Positions 37,619 to 45,840 of a DNA stretch of 64,000 nucleotides are shown piece after piece. The DNA is taken from assembly GCF_000685035.1 (NCBI RefSeq), contig NZ_BAYB01000002.1, positions 434,001 through 498,000 on the forward strand, written 5' to 3'. Position numbers and translations under genes: made by a program. How positions within the stretch are numbered: position 1 is the first letter of the stretch; each line of letters starts with the position of its first letter. Under the pieces are notes generated by a model, which was not told the origin of the DNA, did not search any database, and saw nothing but the letters and a program-made list of their open reading frames with translations. The stretch comes from Paraburkholderia ferrariae NBRC 106233. GTDB taxonomy: Bacteria; Pseudomonadota; Gammaproteobacteria; Burkholderiales; Burkholderiaceae.

Positions 37619-37686
37619 GGCAGTTCATTGGCAGACCGAAGCGACGGCTTGTGAGCCGACGCCGCGGCGGTCAGGCGGTCAGGTGG

Positions 37687-38514
37687 TCAAGCACTGCGCT
37701 TGCCGCGCGCTTCGGGCGGCGTGAAGTCGATACTGGCAAACCCGCCGCCCTGGTAGCGCTGCCCCACGGCATCGAGCGGATTGGGCTGCTTGAGGATGGC
37801 TTCGGCATAGTCCTCGGCATTCTGCTGCGGGTGGTAGCCGAGCCGTTCGGCGTCGTTCTCGGCGCCGCTCTGGATCCAGTAGCTGCGCGTGTTGTTCGAC
37901 ACGCCCCACACCACTGCGAAGCCGATCTCGGGCACGTCGATCACGCGGTCCACGAGCTGGAAGAAGTCGTCGTGGCCGAGCCACGTGCTCAGATGGCGGA
38001 ACTCGGTGGGCTTGTCGAGGCAACTGCCGATACGTACGCACACCGTTTCGATGCCGTGCTTGTCCCAGTAGAGCCGCGCGAGCGACTCGCCCCAGGCTTT
38101 CGAGAGTCCATAGAAGCCGTCCGGGCGCAGCGCGCAGTCGAGCGTGAGCTTTTCTTCCACCGGGTACATGCCGATCGCGTGATTCGAGCTTGCGAACAGG
38201 ATGCGCTTCACGCCATGGCGGCGCGCGCCCTCGTAAACCTCCACCAGCCCGCGCAGGTTGTTCTCGATGATCTCGGGCAGCGGGCGCTCGACGCTCGTGC
38301 CGGCCAGGTGGATCAGCACGTCCACGCCTTCCAGCAGGCGGTCGACCACTGCGCGCTCGCGCAGGTCGCCGTGCATGACGTCTTCGCCTTCCACGAGCGG
38401 TTCGAGCGGCTTCGAACCGGCGGCGGAGCGCAGATTCACGCCGCGCGCGAGGAGTTCGCGCCGCAGCACGGTGCCGAGCTGGCCGGCCGCGCCGGTCAAT
38501 GCAACTTTCTTCAC
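37687..38514 (-). CDS. udh: Uronate dehydrogenase (NAD-dependent epimerase/dehydratase family)
   Basis: A 275-residue extended-SDR protein. The NAD motif TGAAGQLG is at residues 7-14, the catalytic Tyr-x-x-x-Lys is Y135-K139 (YGLSK), and FASSNHAIGMYP at 107-118 is characteristic of uronate dehydrogenases. It oxidises galacturonate or glucuronate to the aldarolactone. The neighbouring lactonase-like gene would open the lactone, and the MFS gene upstream on the same strand would import the hexuronate. Confidence 0.9.
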   Translation of the reverse strand: MKKVALTGAAGQLGTVLRRELLARGVNLRSAAGSKPLEPLVEGEDVMHGDLRERAVVDRLLEGVDVLIHLAGTSVERPLPEIIENNLRGLVEVYEGARRHGVKRILFASSNHAIGMYPVEEKLTLDCALRPDGFYGLSKAWGESLARLYWDKHGIETVCVRIGSCLDKPTEFRHLSTWLGHDDFFQLVDRVIDVPEIGFAVVWGVSNNTRSYWIQSGAENDAERLGYHPQQNAEDYAEAILKQPNPLDAVGQRYQGGGFASIDFTPPEARGKRSA

Positions 38515-38545
38515 GGTGGGATTACCTCACAATAAAACGCCGAAA

Positions 38546-38569
38546 GCCGGCGCCCCGGAGGGCGCCGGC
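38546..38569 (-). other. Perfect hairpin between the MFS and uronate dehydrogenase genes
   Basis: Arms GCCGGCGCCC (38546-38555) and GGGCGCCGGC (38560-38569) around a four-base loop. The minus-strand sequence after it is only moderately U-rich, so it may be a partial terminator or an mRNA processing/stability element that lowers or separates expression of the two genes. Confidence 0.55.
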
Positions 38570-38576
38570 CGAAAAC

Positions 38577-39881
38577 TCAGGCCTTCACGCTTTGCGCGTT
38601 TTGCAGCGCGGCGCTGGCCGCATCCGCTTTTTGCTGATCGGAAACCAGCCGCCATGCAACGATGGCGCCGACCACGTCGAACAGCATCAGGCAGACGAAC
38701 AGCGGGTTGTAGCCGATGGTGCCGGCCAGCGCCCCGACGATCAGCGAGAAGATCGTGGCGCCCAGGTAGCCGAACATGCCCGAGAGGCCCGTTGCCGTGC
38801 CCACCTCATGTTGCCCGAAAATGTCCGAGGCCAGCGTGAAGAGCGCGCCCGAGATGGTCTGGTGAGCGAAGGTGCCGACGCAGAAGAGCGCGATGGCGGC
38901 ATACGGGCTCGCGACGAGGCCCACGCAGGCCGGTCCGATCATCAGGCACGCGCCGGTCGTGATGACGAGCTTGCGCGAGGTGATGAGCGAGCAGCCGAAC
39001 CAGCGTATGAAGAGCGGCGCCAGGTAGCCGCCGACCAGGCAGCCGAGATCGGCGGCGAGGAACGGTATCCACGCGAAGAGCGCGATCTCCTTCAGGTTCA
39101 TGTGGCGCACGGTCACCATGTAGAGCGGAATCCACGCGCCGAAAGTCTGCCATGCCGGTTCGGCGAGCATGCGCGGAATGCCGATGCCCCAGAAGCGGCG
39201 CTGCTTGAGCACTTCCTTCCACGAAGGCTTGCCGGCCGGCGAATGTTGGGCGGCCGACTGGCCCGCGCGGATGTAGGCGGCCTCTTCGGCGGAGAGCTTC
39301 GGATGCTCGGCCGGCGTCTTGAAGAACACGAGCCACAGGCCCACCCAGATCAGCGCCACACCGCCCGTGAGCACGAACGCGAACTGCCAGTTGTACTTGA
39401 GAATGCACCACACGACGAGCGGCGGGGCGAGCATCGCGCCCACCGAGGTGCCGGTGTTGAGCCAGCCCGTGGCGACCGAGCGCTCTTTGGCGGGAAACCA
39501 CTGGCTGATGGCCTTCATGCCCGCCGGGAAAATCGCGGCTTCGCTCAGGCCGAGCATGCCGCGAAAGACCGCGAGGGTCGGCCAGCTCGTGGCGAGGCCG
39601 TGCAGCATGTTGGAGATGGCCCAGCCGAACGCGAAGATGGCGAAACCGATCTTCACGCCCACCGAGTCGAGCACGAAGCCGGCGATGGGCTGCGCAATCG
39701 CGTAGCAGGCCTGGAAGGCCGTCACCACGTAGGAGTACTGCTGCGTGCTCATGTGGAGCGTTTGCGTGAGCGTGGGGGCCGCCACGGCGAGCGAGCTGCG
39801 CGCCAGGTAGTTGAAGATGGTGCCGATCATGATGAGGCCGATGATCCACCACCGGAGCCCCTTGATAGTCTTGCGTTGCAC
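38577..39881 (-). CDS. MFS transporter, hexuronate (ExuT-like) type
   Basis: A 434-residue MFS permease of the anion:cation symporter family, with 12 membrane segments. The GTG at 39881 was chosen because a CAGGAGA ribosome-binding site precedes it; no ATG is close. Marks: RWWIIGLIMIGTIFNYLARSS at the start, GLSEAAIFPAGMKAISQWFP near 110, and SVATGWLNTGTSVGAMLAPP. Relatives import glucuronate, galacturonate or aldarates. It is paired with the uronate dehydrogenase gene. Confidence 0.9.
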   Translation of the reverse strand: MQRKTIKGLRWWIIGLIMIGTIFNYLARSSLAVAAPTLTQTLHMSTQQYSYVVTAFQACYAIAQPIAGFVLDSVGVKIGFAIFAFGWAISNMLHGLATSWPTLAVFRGMLGLSEAAIFPAGMKAISQWFPAKERSVATGWLNTGTSVGAMLAPPLVVWCILKYNWQFAFVLTGGVALIWVGLWLVFFKTPAEHPKLSAEEAAYIRAGQSAAQHSPAGKPSWKEVLKQRRFWGIGIPRMLAEPAWQTFGAWIPLYMVTVRHMNLKEIALFAWIPFLAADLGCLVGGYLAPLFIRWFGCSLITSRKLVITTGACLMIGPACVGLVASPYAAIALFCVGTFAHQTISGALFTLASDIFGQHEVGTATGLSGMFGYLGATIFSLIVGALAGTIGYNPLFVCLMLFDVVGAIVAWRLVSDQQKADAASAALQNAQSVKA

Positions 39882-40321
39882 TGCGTGTCTCCTGTGTCGG
39901 CCCCGGGCAGCGGCGGTTGCCACGGCGGGGGGCCGGGATGGTTTGTGTGCCTGGCGTCGCTTGTAAAACCTCGATGGGGTGAACGGCCGTGTCAGCCCCG
40001 TCATGTAAGACATCATTCTATTTGCGCGAAAGTTGTAAAGCAAATCTGTTGCGGTCGGGATTTGCCCTGGGTCGCGGGGCCGGCCGGCGGGCTCTGGGGC
40101 TTCCAGGCGGCTTCGGCAACAGGCGGCGCGCTGCCGCGAAGGGTTGCCGGGCAAGGGATCGGGCGTATCCGGGGTGTCCGTAGATGCGTCCGCTGGTTGA
40201 CATTCCATCGGTTGTATTACAACAATGCGGACACGCCGCGCCGCCTCGATGCAGTCCGATGAAACCCCGGCAGGCCGCCCGACCGCGCGATCCGCGCCCC
40301 CCCGATACTGGACGAGACACG
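39882..40321. other. Divergent regulatory gap between MFS and RraA-like genes
   Basis: The gap is 440 bp and holds no credible gene. It contains the perfect palindrome at 40211-40223, a half-like element GTTGTAAAGCAAA at 40032-40044 nearer the MFS gene, and a TTGACA at 40197-40202. The two sites could let one regulator control both divergent units. Confidence 0.55.
40211..40223. promoter_or_regulatory. Perfect GntR-type palindrome GTTGTA-T-TACAAC
   Basis: A 13-bp perfect palindrome (6-1-6), 98 bp upstream of the RraA-like gene. It matches the GTTGT-N3-ACAAC sites at 18918 and 21649 and resembles FadR/GntR operator geometry (short arms, odd-length centre). The gene at 42180 in the same cluster encodes a GntR/FCD regulator. 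Confidence 0.65.
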
Positions 40322-41059
40322 ATGAATTCACCCACCCCCTCCGTCAGCGAAACCGCGCTCGAACAACTGCGCCACGTCTCCAACGCGACGCTCACCACGC
40401 AGCTCTTCAAGCGCGGCTTGCGCAATGTGTTTCTCCAGGGCGTGAAGCCGCTGGTCGCGCCGGCGCCCGGCGCGCCGAATCTCGTCGGCCCCGCCTTCAC
40501 GATGCGCAATATCCCGGCGCGCGAAGACCTCGACCAGTTGAGCGCCTTCCAGAACCCCGATCATCCGCAGCGCAAGGGCGTCGAAACGGTGCCGCCCGGC
40601 GCCGTGCTCGTGCAGGACTGCCGCGGCGAGCCGGCGGCGGCCTCGGTCGGCTCGATCCTCGCCACGCGGCTGAAGGTGCGCGGCGTGGCGGGCATGGTCT
40701 CGGACGGCCCGGTGCGCGACAGCGCGACCATCGCGGCGCTCGGGCTGCCCATCTTCTGCGCGGGTGCGTCGGCGCCGCTCAATCTCACGAAGCATCACAC
40801 CGTCGATCTGAACGTGCCGATCGGCTGCGGCGGCGTGGCCGTCTACCCGGGCGACATCATCGTGGGCGACGCCGACGGCGTGGTGGTCGTGCCGCGGCAT
40901 CTGGCCGAGGAGGTGGCGCAGGCCGCGTGGGAGCAGGAGGAACTCGAGCGCTTCATCACGTCGCGCATCGAAGCCGGCGCGCCGCTGGCCGGCACCTATC
41001 CGCCCAACGAGGCGACGCTGGCCGCCTTCGCCGAATGGCAGAAGACGCAACGCGGTTGA
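40322..41059 (+). CDS. RraA-fold protein (possible keto-acid aldolase)
   Basis: A 245-residue member of the RraA/HMG-aldolase superfamily. The metal-site motif SDGPVRD (residues 127-133, with R132-D133) and the oxyanion/loop region GVAVYPGDIIVGDADGVVVVP are intact, so aldolase or decarboxylase activity on a 2-keto acid is more likely than RNase E inhibition. Automated names of 'ribonuclease activity regulator' for such proteins are usually misleading. It leads a plus-strand unit with the lactonase and GntR genes. Confidence 0.85.
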   Translation: MNSPTPSVSETALEQLRHVSNATLTTQLFKRGLRNVFLQGVKPLVAPAPGAPNLVGPAFTMRNIPAREDLDQLSAFQNPDHPQRKGVETVPPGAVLVQDCRGEPAAASVGSILATRLKVRGVAGMVSDGPVRDSATIAALGLPIFCAGASAPLNLTKHHTVDLNVPIGCGGVAVYPGDIIVGDADGVVVVPRHLAEEVAQAAWEQEELERFITSRIEAGAPLAGTYPPNEATLAAFAEWQKTQRG

Positions 41060-41078
41060 GCGCGGCAGGGACGACACG

Positions 41079-42035
41079 ATGACGATCGAAACGGAGCGCG
41101 TGCCGGTGCGGCCGCTGGAGACGCATGCGGCGCATCGGGCCCATGAGGGGCGGCGTTCGTCGGTGGGCGAGTGCCCGGTCTGGCGTGCGCAGGAAAACGC
41201 GCTGTACTGGGAGGACATTCCGGCGCAAACGCTGGTGCGCTACGCGCTTGCCACCGGGCGGCGCACGGAGTGGCGCCTGCCGGAGCGCATCGGCTGCTAC
41301 ACCTTTGCGCGTGACGGCAAGGTGCTGGCCGCACTGGAGACGGGTCTCTTCGCGCTTACGCTGCACGAGCCGGCGGACGGTGCTGCGAGCGTTGCGCAAG
41401 GCACGCTCGACGCGCGCCGCCTCGCAACCGTGACGCACGAGGCGGCGCGCATGCGCTTCAACGATGGCCGCTGCGATCGTCAGGGCCGCTTCTGGGCCGG
41501 CACGATGGTGCAGGACGCGAGCGCCCCGCATCCGGCGGGCAAGCTCTATCGCTACACGGCGGCCAGCGGTTTGTCGGCGCCGGCGGTGGAGGGCCTGTGC
41601 ACCCAGAATGGCCTCGCGTGGTCGCCAAACGGCCGCACGATGTATCTCTCGGACTCGCACGCTTCGAGCCGTCTGATCTGGGCATTCGACTACGACACCG
41701 ACGAAGGCCTGCCGACGAACCGCCGCGTGTTCGCCGACCTGCACGACTATGCGGGGCGCCCGGATGGCGCAGCGGTCGATGCCGACGGTTGCTACTGGAT
41801 CTGCGCGAACGACGCGGGGCTGCTGCTGCGCTTCACGCCCGCAGGCAAGCTCGACCGCCGGGTGGCGGTGCCGGTTTCGAAGCCATCGATGTGCGCATTC
41901 GGCGGCCCGGCGCTCGACATGCTGTTCGTGACGACGATCTGCCCATCCGAGGTGGGCGAGGGGGACGGGCTCGTGTTCGTGCTCGAGACCGGCGTGCGCG
42001 GACTGCCCGAGCCGGAGTTCGACGGCGCGCTTTGA
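41079..42035 (+). CDS. SMP-30/gluconolactonase family lactonase
   Basis: A 318-residue six-bladed propeller lactonase. Landmarks include VGECPVWRAQENALYWEDI (residues 28-46; the Glu is a metal ligand), RFNDGRCDRQGRFWAGTM, NGLAWSPNGRTMYLSDS and PDGAAVDADGCYW. It should hydrolyse the aldarolactone made by the uronate dehydrogenase, or a similar sugar lactone. It starts 19 bp after the RraA-fold gene. Confidence 0.9.
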   Translation: MTIETERVPVRPLETHAAHRAHEGRRSSVGECPVWRAQENALYWEDIPAQTLVRYALATGRRTEWRLPERIGCYTFARDGKVLAALETGLFALTLHEPADGAASVAQGTLDARRLATVTHEAARMRFNDGRCDRQGRFWAGTMVQDASAPHPAGKLYRYTAASGLSAPAVEGLCTQNGLAWSPNGRTMYLSDSHASSRLIWAFDYDTDEGLPTNRRVFADLHDYAGRPDGAAVDADGCYWICANDAGLLLRFTPAGKLDRRVAVPVSKPSMCAFGGPALDMLFVTTICPSEVGEGDGLVFVLETGVRGLPEPEFDGAL

Positions 42036-42179
42036 GTGCCGCGCGCGGCTCCCGTTCGTTTGCGCCGGCGTTTGCGTTTGCGCTGGCGCTTTCGTTGCCG
42101 CGGCCACGAACCGGCGAGCCGCACGCCATATGACTTACAATTGGCGACACCCCTGACAACTCTGAACGCACGTCCGAAC

Positions 42180-42869
42180 ATGGCTGAGCAGAAAGCGCCG
42201 AACATGCCGGCGCGGATTTACAGCGACATCCTCAACCGCATCATCGAAGGCGAATACAAGGAAGGGGAGCGTCTGCCCACCGAGCACATGCTCGCGGAGC
42301 GCTTCGCCACCTCGCGGCCGACGGTGCGCGAGGCGCTTGCCCAGTTGCGCGCGGACGGCATCATCGCCACGCGCCACGGCTCGGGCACCACGGTGATGCG
42401 GCGCCCCGACCCGGACGTGCGCCGCTTCGCGCCGCTCGAAAGCTTGTCGGACATCCGCCGCTGCTACGAATACCGCGTGGTGGTGGAGGCGGGGGCGGCG
42501 GCGCTCGCGGCGCAAAAGGCCGACGACGCCGACATCGAAGCCATCCAGCGCGAGTGGGACAACCTGCAGACCATCATCGAGACTTCGGGTATCGGCGCGA
42601 AAGACGATTTCGCCTTTCACCTCGCCGTGGCCCGCGCTTCGAAGAACCCGTTCTTCATCACCGCGCTCTCGGGCATCCAGGAGCAGATGGTGTTCAGCAT
42701 GAATCTTTCGCGCAACCTCTCGCTCGTGAAGTCGATCGAGCGGCAGCGCATCGTTCAGCAGGAACACCTCGAAGTGCTCGAAGCCGTGCGTTCGCGCGAT
42801 CCCGAACGGGCGTCGCGGGCGATGCGCGAGCATCTCGAACACGCCGTCAGCCGCATGTTCGGATCCTGA
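42180..42869 (+). CDS. GntR-family regulator with FCD effector domain
   Basis: A 229-residue FadR-subfamily repressor. The winged helix-turn-helix lies at about residues 9-75 (RIYSDILNRIIEGEYKEGERLP, FATSRPTVREALAQLRADG) and the all-helical FCD domain at about 85-215 (YRVVVEAGAAALAA; H140-region DFAFHLAVA; HLEVLEAV), with Asp/His metal-site residues. ATG 42180 is used; an in-frame ATG at 42036 lies just after the lactonase stop and adds 48 Arg-rich residues. It probably senses an aldarate or uronate and binds GTTGT-N3-ACAAC sites. Confidence 0.92.
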   Translation: MAEQKAPNMPARIYSDILNRIIEGEYKEGERLPTEHMLAERFATSRPTVREALAQLRADGIIATRHGSGTTVMRRPDPDVRRFAPLESLSDIRRCYEYRVVVEAGAAALAAQKADDADIEAIQREWDNLQTIIETSGIGAKDDFAFHLAVARASKNPFFITALSGIQEQMVFSMNLSRNLSLVKSIERQRIVQQEHLEVLEAVRSRDPERASRAMREHLEHAVSRMFGS

Positions 42870-42926
42870 CCGCCGTCGCCGTTGGTCTCTTTCGCGCCGC
42901 GCGGTTTGCGCGGCGTGCCAGCATCA

Positions 42927-42974
42927 AAGCGTTCACCTAAACGCTCACCTAAGCGTTGACCTAAGCGTTCAGGT
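42927..42974. repeat. Four tandem copies of a degenerate 12-bp repeat
   Basis: AAGCGTTCACCT, AAACGCTCACCT, AAGCGTTGACCT and AAGCGTTCAGGT lie head to tail (42927-42938, -42950, -42962, -42974), directly upstream of the hydrolase gene at 43000. The 12-bp period is close to one helical turn. They may be multiple binding sites for one factor or a slippage-prone tract. Confidence 0.6.
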
Positions 42975-42999
42975 TGTCCTTTCACGAGGAGCGGCACCG

Positions 43000-44052
43000 A
43001 TGCGTTTCAAGCTTTTGCGCTGCCTGGCGCTTGCCGCGGCACTGGCCGCGCAGCCGGCGCTCGCGTGGTCCGCCGGCACGCCGCCGCTGCACGCCGTCAA
43101 GACGATTGCCGGCGCGTGCTTGGCCGTTGATACGCCGCAGGGCCACGCCGACTTTCCGCTCTACGTCAGCGCGGACTGGACCGTGCCGCAGCCGCGCGTG
43201 AAGCGCGCCGTCATCGTGATGCACGGGCGCCTGCGCAACGCCGACGTCTATTACGCCTCGCTCGAACGCGCGCGTGCCGCGGCGGGTGTCGATCCGGCAA
43301 CCACGCTGCTGATCGCGCCGCAATTTCTCGCCACCGTCGATACGGGCGCGTTCGGCTCGCCGCCCGACCTGCTGCGCTGGCGCGGCGACGCGTGGATGGG
43401 CGGCGAACCCGCGGAGGGCGCGGTGCCGGTGAGCTCCTATGCCGTGCTCGACACGATCGTCGAACGGCTTTCGGACCGGCATCTTTTTCCGGCGCTGAAG
43501 TCGGTGGTGTTTGCGGGCCACTCGGGCGGCGGCCAGTTCGTGCAGCGTTACGCCGAGGCGTCGCGGGCGGGCGACGCCTTGCGCGCCGCGGGCATCGACG
43601 TGCGCTATCTCGTGGCCAATCCTTCCTCCTACGCTTATTTCGATGCGCTGCGTCCCGACGCGAGCGGCGCGCCGGCGCCGTTCGACGCCTCGCAGTGCCC
43701 CCGCTTCAACGACTGGAAGTACGGTATGCAGGCGCGGCCCGCGTTCATGCAGGACCGCACGCCCGAGCAGATCGAATCGGACTACGTGAAGCGGCACATC
43801 GTTTATCTGATCGGCGGCAACGATACCGACCCGCAACAGTCGGCGCTCGACAAAAGTTGCGAGGCCGAGGCGCAGGGACCGCAGCGCATGGCGCGCGCGC
43901 AGGGATTTTTCCGCTACCTGCAGGGCAGGCATCCCGAAGGCCTGAATCAGGCCATGTACGTCGTGCCTGGCGTGGGCCATGACGGCGCGCGCATGCTCAC
44001 ATCAACGTGTGCATTGGCGACGATGTTCGACGTGGGAAGCTGCGCGAACTGA
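43000..44052 (+). CDS. Exported alpha/beta-hydrolase
   Basis: A 350-residue secreted or periplasmic hydrolase. The signal peptide ends PALA/WSAG near residue 25. The nucleophile elbow is G-H-S175-G-G-G (VVFAGHSGGGQF), the oxyanion strand AVIVMHGRLRN at 70-80, and a late His (VVPGVGHDG, about 326) completes a triad with an Asp (IGGNDTDP). The substrate is unknown; it stands between the uronate cluster and the phasin gene but shows no clear polyhydroxyalkanoate depolymerase marker. Confidence 0.82.
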   Translation: MRFKLLRCLALAAALAAQPALAWSAGTPPLHAVKTIAGACLAVDTPQGHADFPLYVSADWTVPQPRVKRAVIVMHGRLRNADVYYASLERARAAAGVDPATTLLIAPQFLATVDTGAFGSPPDLLRWRGDAWMGGEPAEGAVPVSSYAVLDTIVERLSDRHLFPALKSVVFAGHSGGGQFVQRYAEASRAGDALRAAGIDVRYLVANPSSYAYFDALRPDASGAPAPFDASQCPRFNDWKYGMQARPAFMQDRTPEQIESDYVKRHIVYLIGGNDTDPQQSALDKSCEAEAQGPQRMARAQGFFRYLQGRHPEGLNQAMYVVPGVGHDGARMLTSTCALATMFDVGSCAN

Positions 44053-44107
44053 GATTCGGCGCGCATGCGGGCGGGGAAAGCGGCGAGAGCGGGGGAGAAA
44101 GCGACAC

Positions 44108-44137
44108 GGGCCGGTCCCGCTTGCGCGAGACCGGCCC
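44108..44137. other. Hairpin between convergent hydrolase and phasin genes
   Basis: Arms GGGCCGGTC (44108-44116) and GACCGGCCC (44129-44137) form a 9-bp perfect stem with a 12-base loop, 56 bp after the hydrolase stop and 68 bp after the phasin stop. Neither strand has a clear U-run, so it is only a possible bidirectional terminator. Confidence 0.5.
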
Positions 44138-44204
44138 GATTCCGGCGACAGCCGGCGGCAAGCATTGCCGGCCGGCTGGCTACAGCTACATACAGCCTGG
44201 TGGC

Positions 44205-44765
44205 TTACACAGCCTGCCTGGCAGCGCGCGTGGCTTGTGCCGTTGCCTTCGTAGCGGCCTTGGTGGCTGCCTGGATGTTGCTTTCGGTGATATCGACAGC
44301 CTGCTTGGCCGCCTTGTTCACCGTTTCATAAGCCGTGTTCGCGGCGTTGATGGCCGACTTGAGCGCGGCGACGGCGCTTTCCGAGCCGGCCGGTGCGTTC
44401 TTCGCAGCGTTCTCGACGAACGTTTGCACGGCCTCTTGCTGCTGCGCCACGTGGGCTTCGGCGGCGCGCGTGAATTCCGATTGAGCAGCCGACACGATGT
44501 CGTACACGCTGCGGCCGTAGGCGAGCGCCTTTTCGGCGGCGGGCTGCGCGAAACCGGCTTGCAGGGCGAAGAAGCCTTGCGGGTCCTTGGCGCCGAGCGC
44601 GGCTTCGGCGTGTTCCTGGCCTTGTGCGAAGGCTTCGCGGGCCGTCTTCAGGTTCAGTTCTGCAAGCTTGATGGCGCCTTCGAATGCCTTGTTCGTGAGG
44701 CCGAAAAGGGCGTCGAAACCGGCTTTCTGGGTGGCGGCGAATTGTTCGGGAGTCGGCAGAGTCAT
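44205..44765 (-). CDS. phaP: Phasin family protein (polyhydroxyalkanoate granule coat)
   Basis: A 186-residue phasin. The N-terminus MTLPTPEQFAATQKAGFDALFGLTNKAF is highly typical of Burkholderiaceae PhaP, followed by an amphipathic helical region (LAELNLKTAREAFAQGQEHA) and an Ala/Lys-rich C-terminal tail. It coats polyhydroxybutyrate granules and controls their size and number. ATG 44765 was chosen; a longer frame would start upstream of the promoter. A strong promoter with flanking repeats precedes it. Confidence 0.95.
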   Translation of the reverse strand: MTLPTPEQFAATQKAGFDALFGLTNKAFEGAIKLAELNLKTAREAFAQGQEHAEAALGAKDPQGFFALQAGFAQPAAEKALAYGRSVYDIVSAAQSEFTRAAEAHVAQQQEAVQTFVENAAKNAPAGSESAVAALKSAINAANTAYETVNKAAKQAVDITESNIQAATKAATKATAQATRAARQAV

Positions 44766-44848
44766 GTCTTCGTTCCTGATGGGGAACCGGTTCGTCCGGT
44801 TCCGTTTGGAAAATGAGAAAACTTTCGTATCGATCACCGTCTCGCGGG

Positions 44849-44930
44849 TTTGTGCGTTGCAGCAATCTGACTCAATCATAACGCACCAAAATGGCGTGTC
44901 AAGAGAAATTTGTGCATCGCAACATCTCTG
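44849..44930 (-). promoter_or_regulatory. Phasin promoter flanked by a repeated motif
   Basis: On the minus strand there is TTGACA (complement of 44897-44902), a 16-bp spacer and TATGAT (complement of 44875-44880). A TTTGTGC-N2-GCA-type motif, as read on the plus strand, occurs at 44849-44869 (just downstream of the start site) and at 44909-44930 (just upstream of -35), 60 bp apart. This flanking layout suits a repressor such as PhaR, which is known to control phasin genes in relatives. No gene is seen in the rest of the 44766-45209 gap. Confidence 0.6.
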
Positions 44931-45209
44931 CAATCGATTGATTCGTATGGAAAATGCACCGCGCATTGGCTACCGGTGGCGGTGGCTCGAAAATGGGGCA
45001 TGCCACTATCGGAAACCGGTCACGCGTGGCGGCGGGGCTGTCTTTGGGGGCGGGAGAGGTTGGCGCGGCAATTCCACAGGGTAGGTGAATGGGGCACGCG
45101 CAGCCAGCTTCCCGGTCCCTCGACCCCGGACGCCGGTGCCTCCGGAAAATTCAGGATCACTGAAGATATGCCGCGCGACATCAGGGTGGCGCAGTTCCAG
45201 CCGCTTTGT

Positions 45210-45560
45210 TTAAACCGTGCGCGTGCTGCGAACCTTGCCGAAGTGCAGCGCGAGATACACGCCGATCACGAGGGCGCCGGCCAGCGCCGTGAGCAGGTTC
45301 GCGAAGCCCCACATCCACGTTTGCACGTCGCCCATCGAGGTGCCGGGCACGAGCCTCGGGTGATCGATGCCGAGTCCTTCCACGAGCATCCGGTGGTGCG
45401 CCTCGACCACGTCGCCGTAGCCGTAGTGCGGAAAGCGTGCATGCAGGCCGTCGCCCGGTTTCGTCGAGCCGCCGCGGCCAAGGCCGTCCGGCATCACGAT
45501 CGAATAAAGGATCACAGCCGTGTCTCCTTTGATAATCTTCTCGCGTGCATTGTGGCGCAT
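45210..45560 (-). pseudogene. Fragment of a MetX-like (homoserine acetyltransferase family) alpha/beta hydrolase
   Basis: Residues 22-85 (45306-45497) match the core of the family: PDGLGRGGSTKPGDGLHARF, then YGYGDVVEAHHRMLVEGLGI and the nucleophile elbow GTSMG followed by TWMWG. Intact members continue for about 200 further residues carrying the Asp and His of the triad. Here the frame runs instead into an unrelated hydrophobic tail (LLTALAGALVIGVYLAL) and stops. The start side is also truncated. It is best read as a decayed or chimeric remnant. Confidence 0.65.
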
Positions 45561-45840
45561 CGCAGGCTCGGTGGCCGGCAGGTTTTATTGCGCTTTATGG
45601 CAAATATCTCTGTCGCGGGAATTGGGTAATTTAATTTCCGCTGCGCGGGCAGGACCGCCCGGCGCGCCTTTTGCGCAGGCGGGCGCGCCGGATGCGGCCC
45701 CGCGTTCTTCTGCAGCCGCTACTGCGAGGGCGCATAATGCGCTCGTCGATGTTCTTGTTGACGCGCGGCGTGGAATAAACATGCCGTGCCGCCCGTTATC
45801 ACTCTCTGAACCGTCCATTTAACCGTTTCGGCAAGCCCAC

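Noticed and set aside
40184..40321. Extended N-terminus of the RraA-fold gene
   Set aside because: The upstream in-frame extension crosses the operator palindrome and has no family match; ATG 40322 gives the standard length.
42927..42974. Possible CRISPR-like array
   Set aside because: Repeats are 12 bp, degenerate and contiguous with no spacers; no cas genes are present.
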